From assembly GCF_000255295.1 (NCBI RefSeq), contig NC_017030.1:4154001-4218000 (forward strand): 64,000 bases of DNA. The letters are read 5' to 3'. This document shows, one piece after another, positions 17,046 to 25,393 of the stretch. Each line of letters begins with the position of its first letter. Positions within the stretch are counted from its first letter, which is position 1. The stretch comes from Corallococcus coralloides DSM 2259. Lineage in GTDB: Bacteria; Myxococcota; Myxococcia; Myxococcales; Myxococcaceae. The notes below the pieces were generated by a model. It was not told the origin of the DNA. It ran no database searches and saw only the letters and a program-made list of their open reading frames with translations. The position numbers and the translations under genes are program-made.

Positions 17046-17639
17046 TCAGTCCGTCATCAGCACCATCAGCACCTGCGTCAGGGACTGTGCCTCGGCGTGG
17101 TTCGGGTTCAGCCGCAATGCCTCGTCGACCATCGCCTGGGATTCTCCCAGCCGCCCCTCCTCCTTGAGGTGCGCGGCGTAGGCGTAGAAGGCGTCCGCCG
17201 AAGTCGGCTCCTTCGCGATGCGGTCCAGCAGGGGCTTCTCTTCTTCATCGGGCGGCAGGAAGGCCGAATCGGGAGGGCAGGGGTCGCCGTACTGGCCCTT
17301 GATGGTCTTGGAGTACGCCCCCGGCGCGTAGGCTTTCACCGCCTTCATGAGCTTCTTGATGTCCGTGTCGCCGCCCTTGGGGCACAGGCCGAGGACGGCG
17401 ATGTAGAGCCCCTTGTTGAGGCCGGGATACTCATCCGACTTCGACACGCCCGGGAAGCCGGTGGTCGACAGCCGGACCCAGAGCACCTGGGGCTTCAGCT
17501 TGTCGAGCGCGGCCTGGGCCTCGGCCTCGGTCTTCCCACCGCCGACGATGACGATGTCATAGGTCCGCGGCTTGGGCTCCTTGGCCAAAGCCGTGAAGGG
17601 AAGACAGACGCCGAGGAGGAGCAGGAGTCGTGCGGTCAT
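17046..17639 (-). CDS. Secreted TPR-containing protein
   Basis: A 197-residue protein with a signal peptide (LLLLLGVCLPFTALAKE). The mature N-terminal part (YDIVIVGGGKTEAEAQAALD, then LWVRLSTTGFPGV and GLYIAVLGLCPKG) resembles a SPOR-like or small alpha/beta domain that reports amino-acid-binding in other secreted proteins. Its GGG motif is not part of a nucleotide-binding Rossmann fold. The C-terminus has one to two TPR-like helices (AFYAYAAHLKEEGRLGESQAMVDEALRLNPNHAEA, about 145-180). It is probably periplasmic or surface-exposed. It is transcribed alone or with the methyltransferase gene that ends 23 bases upstream on the same strand. Function unknown. Confidence 0.75.
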   Translation of the reverse strand: MTARLLLLLGVCLPFTALAKEPKPRTYDIVIVGGGKTEAEAQAALDKLKPQVLWVRLSTTGFPGVSKSDEYPGLNKGLYIAVLGLCPKGGDTDIKKLMKAVKAYAPGAYSKTIKGQYGDPCPPDSAFLPPDEEEKPLLDRIAKEPTSADAFYAYAAHLKEEGRLGESQAMVDEALRLNPNHAEAQSLTQVLMVLMTD

Positions 17640-17661
17640 CCCACGACTCTAGTTCAAACGC

Positions 17662-18687
17662 TCAGGCCTTCACCGTCTCGATGATGCTGGCCCCGCTCCG
17701 GGTGGGGATCATGCGCTCCACCTTCCAGGAGGTCGCGGTGAACAGCGCCTGGAACTCGTCCCGGGTGCGCTCGCGCCCGTCAGCGAGCACCAGCATGTTG
17801 AGGTCCATGAGGTGGGTGGGGTCTGGGGTCCGGTTGTCCGGAATCACCATCTCCAGCACGAAGAGCCGTGCCCCGGAGGGAGCCGCCTCATGGAGCCTGC
17901 GCAGGATGTTGAGGGAGGCGTCATCCTCCCAGTCATGGAGGATGTGTTTGAGCAGATAGGCATCGGCCGCGGGAATGCCGGGCTCGAAGAAGCTCCCGGC
18001 TACCACCTCCACCCGGCTGGCGAGTCCCCGGGACTCCAGCGCCGTCTTCGCGCCCTCAGTGACCCTGGGCAGGTCGAAGAGGATGCCCCGGCAGGAGGGA
18101 TGGGCGCGCAGCACCTGCGAGAGCAGGTCGCCGTGGCTGCCTCCAATGTCCGCCACCCGGGCGAAGGGGGAGAAGTCGATATGGTGAGTCAGTTCGCTGG
18201 CCACCAGGCCGGAGAGGTTGCCCATGGCCCGGGCGAAGTGCTCCCCCTCGTCGGGATGCCGGGCGAAGTGCTCCCAGATGTCGGAGCCAAGCGCGGCCTG
18301 CACGGGAGCCCTGCCGGTGCGAACCGCCTCCGAAAGGAGCCCCCAGGGCAACCAGTGGGACTTGTCGCTCTGCATGATGGCCACCGCCCTCAGCGAGCCC
18401 GGGATGTCCGAACGCAGCCCTTCGCCCATCGGTGTCAGGGCAAAAGTCCGCTCGGAGGGGGAGGTGAAGAGGCCGGCGGTGATGCCGCCGCGCATCAGCC
18501 GGAACAAGGCGCCCGGGTGGACGCCCAGCTCCGCCGCCAGCGAGTCACTGTCGCGCGGGCCTCCCACGAGCAGGTCCGCGATCCCCAGGCGGGCCACCGT
18601 GCCGATGACCTGGGTGATCCAATGGCCATTGATTGCCGCGAATAGCTGCTGAGTGGGAGACGGAGTCTCGCTGGGCATGGTTTTCAT
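17662..18687 (-). CDS. O-methyltransferase, acetylserotonin/hydroxyneurosporene type
   Basis: A 341-residue enzyme of the Methyltransf_2 family (PF00891). An N-terminal winged-helix dimerisation domain (about 10-95, with VIGTVARLGIADLLVGG) precedes the SAM-binding domain. Motif I is VADIGGSHGDLLSQVL, and the catalytic-base region reads LLKHILHDWEDD, where the His of LHDW deprotonates the acceptor hydroxyl. Such enzymes methylate phenolic or enolic oxygens of natural products. The gene is divergent from a paralogue (18749-19759) with only about 60 bases between starts, so they probably share a control region. No biosynthetic cluster adjoins them, so the substrate is open. Confidence 0.92.
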   Translation of the reverse strand: MKTMPSETPSPTQQLFAAINGHWITQVIGTVARLGIADLLVGGPRDSDSLAAELGVHPGALFRLMRGGITAGLFTSPSERTFALTPMGEGLRSDIPGSLRAVAIMQSDKSHWLPWGLLSEAVRTGRAPVQAALGSDIWEHFARHPDEGEHFARAMGNLSGLVASELTHHIDFSPFARVADIGGSHGDLLSQVLRAHPSCRGILFDLPRVTEGAKTALESRGLASRVEVVAGSFFEPGIPAADAYLLKHILHDWEDDASLNILRRLHEAAPSGARLFVLEMVIPDNRTPDPTHLMDLNMLVLADGRERTRDEFQALFTATSWKVERMIPTRSGASIIETVKA

Positions 18688-18748
18688 GCCGCGATCCTAT
18701 CCCTCCCGTGGATTGACGTCTGCATTTGACCGGGAGTACGACCCGAGG

Positions 18749-19759
18749 ATGACCTCACCGACCGTCCATCCCGCGCAGCTCATCGTCGACCTGGGTTTTG
18801 GTTTCATCGTCTCTGGCGCGCTGGCGACGGCCGCGGAGCTGGGAGTCGCGGACCACCTGGAGCAGGGGCCCAAGAGCGCGGCCCGGCTCGCGGAGGACGT
18901 GGGCGCGGATGCGGCGTCGCTGTACCGGGTGCTGCGGCTGCTCGCGAGCGCTGGCGTGTTCTCCGAGGATGGCGACGGCAACTTCGCCCTCACCCCCGCC
19001 TCCGAGCTGCTGCGCACCCAGGCCCCCGGCTCCCTGCGCAGCGCGGTGTTGATGCTCACGCAGGACATCTTCTGGGCACCGACCGGCGCGCTCACGCAGA
19101 CGGTGCGGACGGGGACGAACGCCTTCGAGCGCATCTTCGGCAAGCCCTTCTTCGACCACCTCGCGAGCAACGCCGCGGCGGGCGCCACCTTCCACCGGGG
19201 CATGTCCAGCCTGTCGGACCTGGAGAACGGCCCCATCGCCCGCAGCTATGACTTCAGCGGCTGCCGGCAGGTCGTGGACGTGGGCGGAGGCCATGGCGGC
19301 TTCCTCATTGAAGTGCTCCGCTCCACACCGTCGGTCCGGGGCGTGCTCTTCGACCACCCGCACGTCCTGGACGAGGCCCGCATCGCCGCGGAGGGGCTCT
19401 CCGAGCGTTGCGAGCTGGTGGCAGGGGACTTCTTCCAGACGGTGCCTTCCGGCGCGGACGCGTATGTCCTCAAGCGCATCCTCCACGACTGGAGTGATGC
19501 GGTGTGCGTGGACATCCTCCGCCACTGCCGCCGCGCGATGGCGGAGGGCGGCCGGGTGCTGGTGGTGGACACCGTCATTCCACCCGGGAGCGCGCCGCAC
19601 GGGGGCAAGGTGCTCGACGTGATGATGCTGGCCTCGCTCCCGGGCCGGGAGCGCACCGAGGAGGACTTCCGCAAGCTCTTCGCCCAGGCGGGTCTGCGGC
19701 TGTCGCGCGTCATCCCCACGCCGGCCGCGCTCAGCATCACGGAGGCCGTGGCGGTGTAG
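18749..19759 (+). CDS. O-methyltransferase, paralogue of its divergent neighbour
   Basis: A 336-residue Methyltransf_2-family enzyme. The dimerisation half contains IVSGALATAAELGVADHL. Motif I is VVDVGGGHGGFLIEVL, and the catalytic region is LKRILHDWSDA. It has the same architecture and length as the enzyme at 17662-18687 but is clearly diverged, consistent with an old duplication or separate recruitment. ATG 18749 is chosen because the homologous N-terminus begins there; longer frames upstream overlap the divergent gene. GGGAG lies about twelve bases upstream, a weak site. The two starts are 61 bases apart, so one regulator could control both. Confidence 0.9.
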   Translation: MTSPTVHPAQLIVDLGFGFIVSGALATAAELGVADHLEQGPKSAARLAEDVGADAASLYRVLRLLASAGVFSEDGDGNFALTPASELLRTQAPGSLRSAVLMLTQDIFWAPTGALTQTVRTGTNAFERIFGKPFFDHLASNAAAGATFHRGMSSLSDLENGPIARSYDFSGCRQVVDVGGGHGGFLIEVLRSTPSVRGVLFDHPHVLDEARIAAEGLSERCELVAGDFFQTVPSGADAYVLKRILHDWSDAVCVDILRHCRRAMAEGGRVLVVDTVIPPGSAPHGGKVLDVMMLASLPGRERTEEDFRKLFAQAGLRLSRVIPTPAALSITEAVAV

Positions 19760-19894
19760 GGCGCCGGGCCTGCAAGCCTGTCTGTTGATGCGCTTCAGCG
19801 GGCCTACTGCGGGTGTGAGTTTTGTTGCCGATATTGCAAGTCATTCTCGATATCCTCTGGTTCAAAGACAATCCGGTCTTGGGAGGACATCGCC

Positions 19895-20242
19895 ATGCGC
19901 AGAAACGCTCTTCGTGCCGTTCTTGCTGTCGCCACCGTCGCGGGCATCGCCATCTCATCCACTGCCGCGTTCGCCGAGCCCGCCGAGCCCGCCGAGTTCG
20001 CGATCGACTGGGAGTCAGGCCTGACGTTCTACAGCAGCGATTACGTGACGCCCCTGGCGAACTTCCCGGCTCCTGACGGCGAGTGCCATGCGTTCCCGGC
20101 CACCGCCGGCCTCCTGGTCGGGTGGAGCCACTTCGAGCACGTGGTCGCCTACCGGACGGCGGACTGCAGCGGCTATGCGTTCGGGCTCGGCACGCTGCGG
20201 TCGTTCCAGCCGGGCGAGTTCGCGAGCTTCACCGCCTACTGA
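19895..20242 (+). CDS. Small secreted beta/gamma-crystallin-like or inhibitor-I36-like protein
   Basis: A 115-residue protein with a clear signal peptide ending after the SSTAAFA region. The mature part is about 90 residues. It has two cysteines (ECHAF and ADCSG) and the pattern LLVGWSHFEHVVAYRTADCSG ... FGLGTLRSFQPGEFASF. This is the layout of beta/gamma-crystallin-like small proteins and peptidase-inhibitor-I36-like proteins that I associate mainly with Actinobacteria. It is probably a small extracellular protein stabilised by one disulfide. GGAGG lies eight bases upstream of the ATG. The leader region (19800-19890) is AT-richer than the surroundings and may hold the promoter. Transfer from an actinomycete is an inference that needs a tree. 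Confidence 0.75.
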   Translation: MRRNALRAVLAVATVAGIAISSTAAFAEPAEPAEFAIDWESGLTFYSSDYVTPLANFPAPDGECHAFPATAGLLVGWSHFEHVVAYRTADCSGYAFGLGTLRSFQPGEFASFTAY

Positions 20243-20257
20243 GGTTCCACGGCGGCT

Positions 20258-20280
20258 GGGCGCCTCTTTCCGGGGCGCCC
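20258..20280. terminator. Convergent-junction hairpin
   Basis: GGGCGCC (20258-20264) pairs with GGCGCCC (20274-20280) around a nine-base loop. It lies between the stop of the crystallin-like gene and the stop of the convergent EEP gene, so it can serve both strands. There is no long T-run. Confidence 0.5.
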
Positions 20281-20295
20281 GTCTTCCCCAGCACG

Positions 20296-21087
20296 TCAAC
20301 GCAGCAGCCGCGCGCAGATGGGCAGGTGGTCGGAGGGCTCCTGCTCCGAGGGCAGGGGCGTTCGCTCGTCCAGCGCTGACAAGGGGTCCGGCCGGGCTCG
20401 CAGCGCGGCGGAGTGGAAGAGGAAGTCGATGGTCTTGGGGATGCCGTTCGCGTTGCAGGTCGGCTGATGCTGCCCCGCGTAGGCATCCCGCAGTCCGGCC
20501 GCTTCGAACGCCTGGACCAGCGGCTCTCCGGGCCGGGCATTGAAGTCGCCGCACACGATCCACAGTGCCTCCGGATCCTTGCGGACCAACTCGTCGATCA
20601 GCTCGGTGGCCTGCTGCATGCCCTGGTGCTGCTCCACCGGCCGGTCGGGCCGGTCCCAGCGCAGGTGGGTGCATGCCACGCGAAGCCGCGCTCCGCCGAC
20701 GTCGAAGTCCACGACCAGCGCCAGATGCCCGGAGATGCGTCCGTCCTCCAGTCGGTCCTTGAAGTAGTGGGTCCGGTGGCCGGGACTCCGCTCCCATCGG
20801 TGGAAGACGGCGCAGCCATCGAGGCGGCCTTGCCCCTTCTGGGCCATCACCCCCGTGTAGCCGTGCGGCGCGAGGCCCTCCTGGAGCGCGGTGAAGCTGT
20901 CGGGCTCCACCTCCTGGAGGCAGACGATGTCCGCGTCCAGGCCCACGATTCGTTGAACCAACGGTGCGTGTCGCCTTCGCGGCTGGAGCAGGTCCGCGGG
21001 CGTGTGCGGGAACCACTCGGGCTTGACGTAGGCATCCGCCAGGATGTTGTACGAGGCGATTCGCAGGTCCACCGTCATGCCGTTCAT
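20296..21087 (-). CDS. Endonuclease/exonuclease/phosphatase family protein
   Basis: A 263-residue cytoplasmic protein of the EEP superfamily, close in style to CCR4/nocturnin-type phosphodiesterases. Signatures in order are LRIASYNILADAYVKP (1st strand, Asn), IVCLQEVE (metal-binding Glu), RVACTHLRWDRP (His), WIVCGDFNARPGEP (Asp/Asn) and SDHLPICARLL (Asp-His catalytic pair). All metal and catalytic residues expected for the fold are present. The family hydrolyses phosphodiester or phosphate-ester bonds in nucleic acids, lipids or sugars; the substrate cannot be told. There is no signal peptide, unlike the second EEP gene of this window. A second ATG (codon 4) may be the true start. Confidence 0.9.
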   Translation of the reverse strand: MNGMTVDLRIASYNILADAYVKPEWFPHTPADLLQPRRRHAPLVQRIVGLDADIVCLQEVEPDSFTALQEGLAPHGYTGVMAQKGQGRLDGCAVFHRWERSPGHRTHYFKDRLEDGRISGHLALVVDFDVGGARLRVACTHLRWDRPDRPVEQHQGMQQATELIDELVRKDPEALWIVCGDFNARPGEPLVQAFEAAGLRDAYAGQHQPTCNANGIPKTIDFLFHSAALRARPDPLSALDERTPLPSEQEPSDHLPICARLLR

Positions 21088-21164
21088 GCTGCCACGAGCG
21101 GCGGACGCTCGCGCTTGGACGTGAATCTTGCGAGGCTCGGGGAGCCCCCTAGGCTTCGCCGACC

Positions 21165-22067
21165 ATGTCCACCCTGTCCCCGCTGCTGGAGCAGTTCAAG
21201 GTCCACCTCGAAGGTGAGAAGGGCGCGTCGCCGCACACGGTGCGCAACTACCTCATCGACCTGAAGGACTATGAGCGCTACCTCGTGGAGCGGATGAAGC
21301 TGTCGCTGCTCGCGGGCACGCACGCGGCCATCCGTGGCTACCTGGGCACGCTCGCGGTGGACCACGCGCCCACGAGCCGCGCGCGGCGGCTGGCGAGCAT
21401 CAAGTCCTTCTACAAGTACCTGGTGCGCCAGAAGCTCTTGTCCGCCAGTCCAGCCAAGCTGGTGAAGAGCCCCAAGCTGCCGAAGTCGCTGCCCAAGGTG
21501 CTGCCGGTGGAGGAGGTGTTCGCCATCCTCGACATGCCGGACGTGGACACGGTGCTGGGGCTTCGCGACAAGGCCATCCTGGAGATGCTCTACGGCGGCG
21601 GCCTGCGCATCAGCGAGCTGTGCGGCCTGGACCTCTTGGGCGTGGACCGGAGCAGCCGCATCGTCCGGGTGATGGGCAAGGGCAGCAAGGAGCGGCTCGT
21701 GCCGCTCAACGTGAAGGCCATCCGCGCGCTGGAGGCCTACCTGGCCAGGCGCGGCGAGCTGCTGGCCGAGCTTCGCGAGGGCCAGGACCCGGACGCGCTC
21801 TTCCTCAACTTCAAGGGCGGCCGGCTGACGGCCCGGAGCATCGCGCGGCACCTGGACGCGTACGTGCTGAAGCTGGCCCTGGCGCGCAAGGTGAGCCCGC
21901 ACGCGATGCGCCACTCGTTCGCCACGCACCTGTTGGGCGGCGGCGCGGACATCCGCAGCATCCAGGAGCTGCTGGGCCACGCGAGCCTCTCCACCACCCA
22001 GAAGTACACCCACGTGACTTTCGAACAGTTGCAGGAAGTCTATGACTCCGCCCACCCGCGGGCGTGA
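21165..22067 (+). CDS. xerC: Tyrosine recombinase XerC/XerD
   Basis: A 300-residue site-specific recombinase of the length and plan of chromosomal XerC/XerD, which resolve chromosome dimers at dif. The N-terminal SAM-like core-binding domain (about 5-90) begins LLEQFKVHLEGEKGASPHTV. Catalytic residues are Arg148 (GGLRISEL), a Lys in GKGSKER, His246 and Arg249 (HAMRHSF), His272 (GHASLST) and Tyr281 (QKYTHV), all present. It is probably a housekeeping gene and not an integrase, because it lacks the arm-binding domain of phage integrases. XerC versus XerD cannot be separated by eye. An orphan katG 3' end lies directly downstream. Confidence 0.92.
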   Translation: MSTLSPLLEQFKVHLEGEKGASPHTVRNYLIDLKDYERYLVERMKLSLLAGTHAAIRGYLGTLAVDHAPTSRARRLASIKSFYKYLVRQKLLSASPAKLVKSPKLPKSLPKVLPVEEVFAILDMPDVDTVLGLRDKAILEMLYGGGLRISELCGLDLLGVDRSSRIVRVMGKGSKERLVPLNVKAIRALEAYLARRGELLAELREGQDPDALFLNFKGGRLTARSIARHLDAYVLKLALARKVSPHAMRHSFATHLLGGGADIRSIQELLGHASLSTTQKYTHVTFEQLQEVYDSAHPRA

Positions 22068-22112
22068 GCAGGTGGGTTCGATAGCAAACGGCCGTTGAAC
22101 CCATCCGAATGA

Positions 22113-22292
<180 letters not shown>

Positions 22293-22490
22293 GCGGCGGG
22301 GGGATGCATTGGGGCGCTGCCGGCCTGCTCGCCCTGTTTCACGGGGCCAGGCCGGGGGCGTGACGTCGGCGTGTCCGTCGGATTCCGGGTGACGTAGAGT
22401 GCCCGCGCGATGGACACCCCCTTCGACGGGGACTCCGCGAACCCCCCGCGGCCCCCGGTCTGAAAGGGGGCGCGCCTGAAGGACTGAGAC

Positions 22491-24890
22491 ATGAGCGACA
22501 CCGCCCCGACCGCGGGCCTGGACCGGAGTGCCTCCTCTCGCGCGTCGTCGGTAGCACGGTGGGTGACCGCGGTGCTCGGCCTGGGCGTGATCCTGCTGGT
22601 GCTGCGCGGAGGCTCCCTGCCAGCGCCGGTGCCCGCCTCCGCGCCCGGGGAGCGGTTCTCCGCCGAGCGCGCCCGGGAACACCTGCGCTTCATTGGCGCC
22701 GAACCCCACGCCCTCGGAACGCCCAGGCACGCGGAGGTGCGCGACTACCTGCAAGCGCGCCTGCGCGACGTGGGTGCGGAGGTCCAGGTCCAACGCGCGC
22801 CCGTCTTCGCGCCCGCCCAGGGCATCCCCCGGCCCGCCGCGAACGTGGAGAACGTCGTGGGCCGGCTTCGCGCGAGGGACGGCGCGAAGGGCACCACCGT
22901 GATGCTGGTGGCCCACTACGACTCCGTGCCCACGGGGCCGGGCGCGTCCGACAATGGCGCCGCCGTCGCCTCCATCCTGGAGGTCGCGCGGGCGCTCCAG
23001 CAGGGGCCGGCGCTCGCGGGCGATGTGCTGCTCCTGTTCACGGACGCGGAGGAGCAGCACCTGCTGGGCAGCACGGCCTTCGCGGCCTCCCACCCCTGGG
23101 CCCGCGAATCGGGCGTGGTCCTCAACGTGGACGCTCGCGGCAACGCGGGGCCGCTCCTGATGTTCGAGGTCTCCCCCGGCGGCGGCTGGCTCGTGCGCAG
23201 GCTCGCCGAGGAGGCCCCCGACGTCGGCGCCGGTTCGCTCTTCACGGCCGTGTATCAGCGGATGAAGAACGCGACGGACTTCACGGCGCTGCGGCAGGGC
23301 GGCTGGCAGGGGCTGAACTTCGCCAACGTGGAGGGCACGCAGGCCTACCATTCGCGCAAGGAGACCGTGGACGCGGTCTCCGATGGGCTCCTCCAGCAGC
23401 AGGGCGACACGCTGCTCGCGCTCACCCGGCGCATCTCCCGCGAGCCGTCCGTGCCGGAGGGCGAGGAGCTCATCTACTTCAACGCAGGCCCGCTGCGCGT
23501 CCACTACCCCCGGTCCTGGGCCGCCCCGCTGGCGGTCCTCTGGGGCGGCCTGTTCGTGTTCGCCATCTTCCGGGCACGCCAGCGCAAGCAATTGCGCCTG
23601 TGGGCCGTGCTGCGGGAGTCGGTGGTGCTGTTGCTCGTGGGCTTCCTGGCCAGCAGCCTCGCGCGGCTCGCGTGGCCGCTGCTGAAGGCCCTCCAGCCCG
23701 GCTTCCGCGCCCTCAGCCGCTCGGAGACGCAGGACAACGCGCGCTTCATCCTCGCGGTGGTGCTGTGGGTGATGGCGGCGATGGGCGTCGGGCTGTACCT
23801 GCGCCGGCGCGCGCCGGTGATGGAGCTGGCGGCGGGCGGCTGCGTGCCGTGGGCGGTGATCTGCATCGCGGTGAGCATCGTGTTGCCGGGCGCGAGCGCG
23901 CTGTTCCTCTGGCCCTTCGCGGGCATGGTCCTGCTGCTCTTGTGGCTGGGACGCCGGGGGACGGAGCCGCTCCCCCAATGGCACGTGCCGCTGTGGGGAC
24001 TGGCGGCGCTGCCGCTCCTGCTGTTGCTGCCCGGCGTGCTGGCCACGTTCTACACGGTGCTGCCGCTGGAGCGGGCCGCGGTGCCTTCCGACCTGCTGAT
24101 GCTCGGCATCTGCCTGCTCGCGCCCGGCTGGCTGTGGTTGGCGGGCCGGGGACTGCCGTGGGCGTCGGGCGGGGCCGCGCTGCTGGGCCTGGGGCTGCTG
24201 GTGTCGCTCGCCGTGGGTCAGCGCTTCGACGCGCGAAACCCGCGCCCCACGGGCCTGCTGTACCTGGTGGACGCGGACGCGAAGACGGCGCGCTGGGTGT
24301 CCTCGGATCCCGTGCTCAACGACTGGACGCGCGCGTACCTGGGCGGCGACCCGAAGCGGGAGGCCGTGGACGCGCTGCCGGAGGTGAAGGGGCCGTTCTG
24401 GAACGCGCCGGCACCGGCGCCCGGGGAGGACGTGCGGGGGCCCGCGGTCGAGACGCGGCTGGAGGCAGGGGAGGGCGGGCGCCGGAAGGTGTCGCTCCAC
24501 ATCACCCCGTCCCGCCCGGACGCGGCCTTCGTGGACGTGCAGGTGCTGCCCGGGGACGCGGTGGTGTCGGCACGGCTCGCGGGCCAGCAGGCCCCGGGCG
24601 ACACGCTGCGGACTCGCAACGCGGCCCAGGGCGTGCTGTTTCGCTACTGGGTGCCGTCCTCCGGGGGCTTCGACCTGGAGCTGGAGCTGACGGCCAGCGG
24701 CAGCCCCACGGTGAGGGTGGGCGAGCACACCTACGCGGTGCCTGCGTCGGTGACGCAGGGGCTGCCCGCGCGCCCGGAGGACAGCATGCCGGTGCCCTTC
24801 GGAGAGGGTCTGGACGAGGGCACGCGAGTGACGCGGACGCTCCGGCTGGAGGCCGCGGCGATGGAGGTCTCTCCCGGCCCCACGCCCTGA
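22491..24890 (+). CDS. M28 family membrane-anchored zinc peptidase
   Basis: A 799-residue protein. One transmembrane helix near residues 23-41 anchors an M28 peptidase domain (about 50-310). Zinc ligands are visible: His142 (AHYD), Asp154 (SDNGAA), Glu187/Glu188 (DAEE), Asp214 (VDARG) and His287 (YHSRKE). Seven or more hydrophobic segments follow (about 335-590), then a C-terminal soluble domain of about 200 residues. This order matches the Fxna/ER-metallopeptidase-1 type of M28 proteins known from bacteria and eukaryotes. It probably trims peptides at the cytoplasmic membrane, with the catalytic domain outside. It appears monocistronic. A hydrophobic profile would settle the exact helix count. 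Confidence 0.88.
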   Translation: MSDTAPTAGLDRSASSRASSVARWVTAVLGLGVILLVLRGGSLPAPVPASAPGERFSAERAREHLRFIGAEPHALGTPRHAEVRDYLQARLRDVGAEVQVQRAPVFAPAQGIPRPAANVENVVGRLRARDGAKGTTVMLVAHYDSVPTGPGASDNGAAVASILEVARALQQGPALAGDVLLLFTDAEEQHLLGSTAFAASHPWARESGVVLNVDARGNAGPLLMFEVSPGGGWLVRRLAEEAPDVGAGSLFTAVYQRMKNATDFTALRQGGWQGLNFANVEGTQAYHSRKETVDAVSDGLLQQQGDTLLALTRRISREPSVPEGEELIYFNAGPLRVHYPRSWAAPLAVLWGGLFVFAIFRARQRKQLRLWAVLRESVVLLLVGFLASSLARLAWPLLKALQPGFRALSRSETQDNARFILAVVLWVMAAMGVGLYLRRRAPVMELAAGGCVPWAVICIAVSIVLPGASALFLWPFAGMVLLLLWLGRRGTEPLPQWHVPLWGLAALPLLLLLPGVLATFYTVLPLERAAVPSDLLMLGICLLAPGWLWLAGRGLPWASGGAALLGLGLLVSLAVGQRFDARNPRPTGLLYLVDADAKTARWVSSDPVLNDWTRAYLGGDPKREAVDALPEVKGPFWNAPAPAPGEDVRGPAVETRLEAGEGGRRKVSLHITPSRPDAAFVDVQVLPGDAVVSARLAGQQAPGDTLRTRNAAQGVLFRYWVPSSGGFDLELELTASGSPTVRVGEHTYAVPASVTQGLPARPEDSMPVPFGEGLDEGTRVTRTLRLEAAAMEVSPGPTP

Positions 24891-25034
24891 CGGCCCTGGA
24901 ACAATTTCGTGTCTCCGTAATGACTGACACGCTCCGGGTGTGATGGGTGTAACACGGCACGTATTGATTCATCCCGCGGCCCCATGTCACTCTTCTCTGG
25001 CCTCACGGCGACACCCCTCACATCTGGAGAGTCA

Positions 25035-25319
25035 ATGCGAGTACAGGGAGTCCTTGGACTGCTGTCGATGGGTCTGTTTGCGCTGGGCTGCGGCGGAGTG
25101 GACACGGAAGTGCCCGTGGATGAAACCGTGGCGACCCAGGACCAGGCGCTCTACGACTGTGAGCCGGGTGATGAGGGATACCCCGTCTGGGAATGCACGC
25201 AGATCGATGAGTGTGGCGGCCGCTGGGGCAATCTCATGCGGTACTACTGCTACAGCCCTTCAACGGGGGGCTACTACCCCGGCGGCGTCATCACCTACAA
25301 CTGTGGTGACTGCTACTGA
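25035..25319 (+). CDS. Small cysteine-rich lipoprotein
   Basis: A 94-residue lipoprotein. The signal peptide ends at LFALGC, with the lipidated Cys at 19. The mature part starts acidic (VDTEVPVDETVATQD) and then carries six further cysteines in a Tyr/Gly-rich module, including YDCEPGDEG, WECTQIDECGG, YYCYSPSTGG and YNCGDCY, enough for three disulfides. This looks like the small secreted cysteine-rich proteins common in myxobacteria. No function is known. GGAG stands six bases before ATG 25035. A longer frame from 24984 has no comparable ribosome site. Confidence 0.75.
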   Translation: MRVQGVLGLLSMGLFALGCGGVDTEVPVDETVATQDQALYDCEPGDEGYPVWECTQIDECGGRWGNLMRYYCYSPSTGGYYPGGVITYNCGDCY

Positions 25320-25342
25320 CAAGGGCTCACGCTGCGAGCACT

Positions 25343-25366
25343 GCGGCCCGGTGGGTGCCGGGCCGC
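25343..25366. terminator. Convergent-junction hairpin
   Basis: GCGGCCCG (25343-25350) pairs perfectly with CGGGCCGC (25359-25366) around an eight-base loop, between the small lipoprotein gene and the convergent LysR gene. A bidirectional terminator is the simplest reading. Confidence 0.55.
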
Positions 25367-25393
25367 CGGGGTCTCAATGGCAGACACCTCCCG

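Noticed and set aside
17046-17639. FAD/NAD-binding protein because of the VIVGGG motif
   Set aside because: The motif lies right after a signal peptide, lacks the rest of the Rossmann fold and is followed by TPR-like helices.
21165-22067. Phage or island integrase
   Set aside because: Length, start and catalytic spacing fit chromosomal XerC/XerD, with no arm-binding domain and no island on either side.
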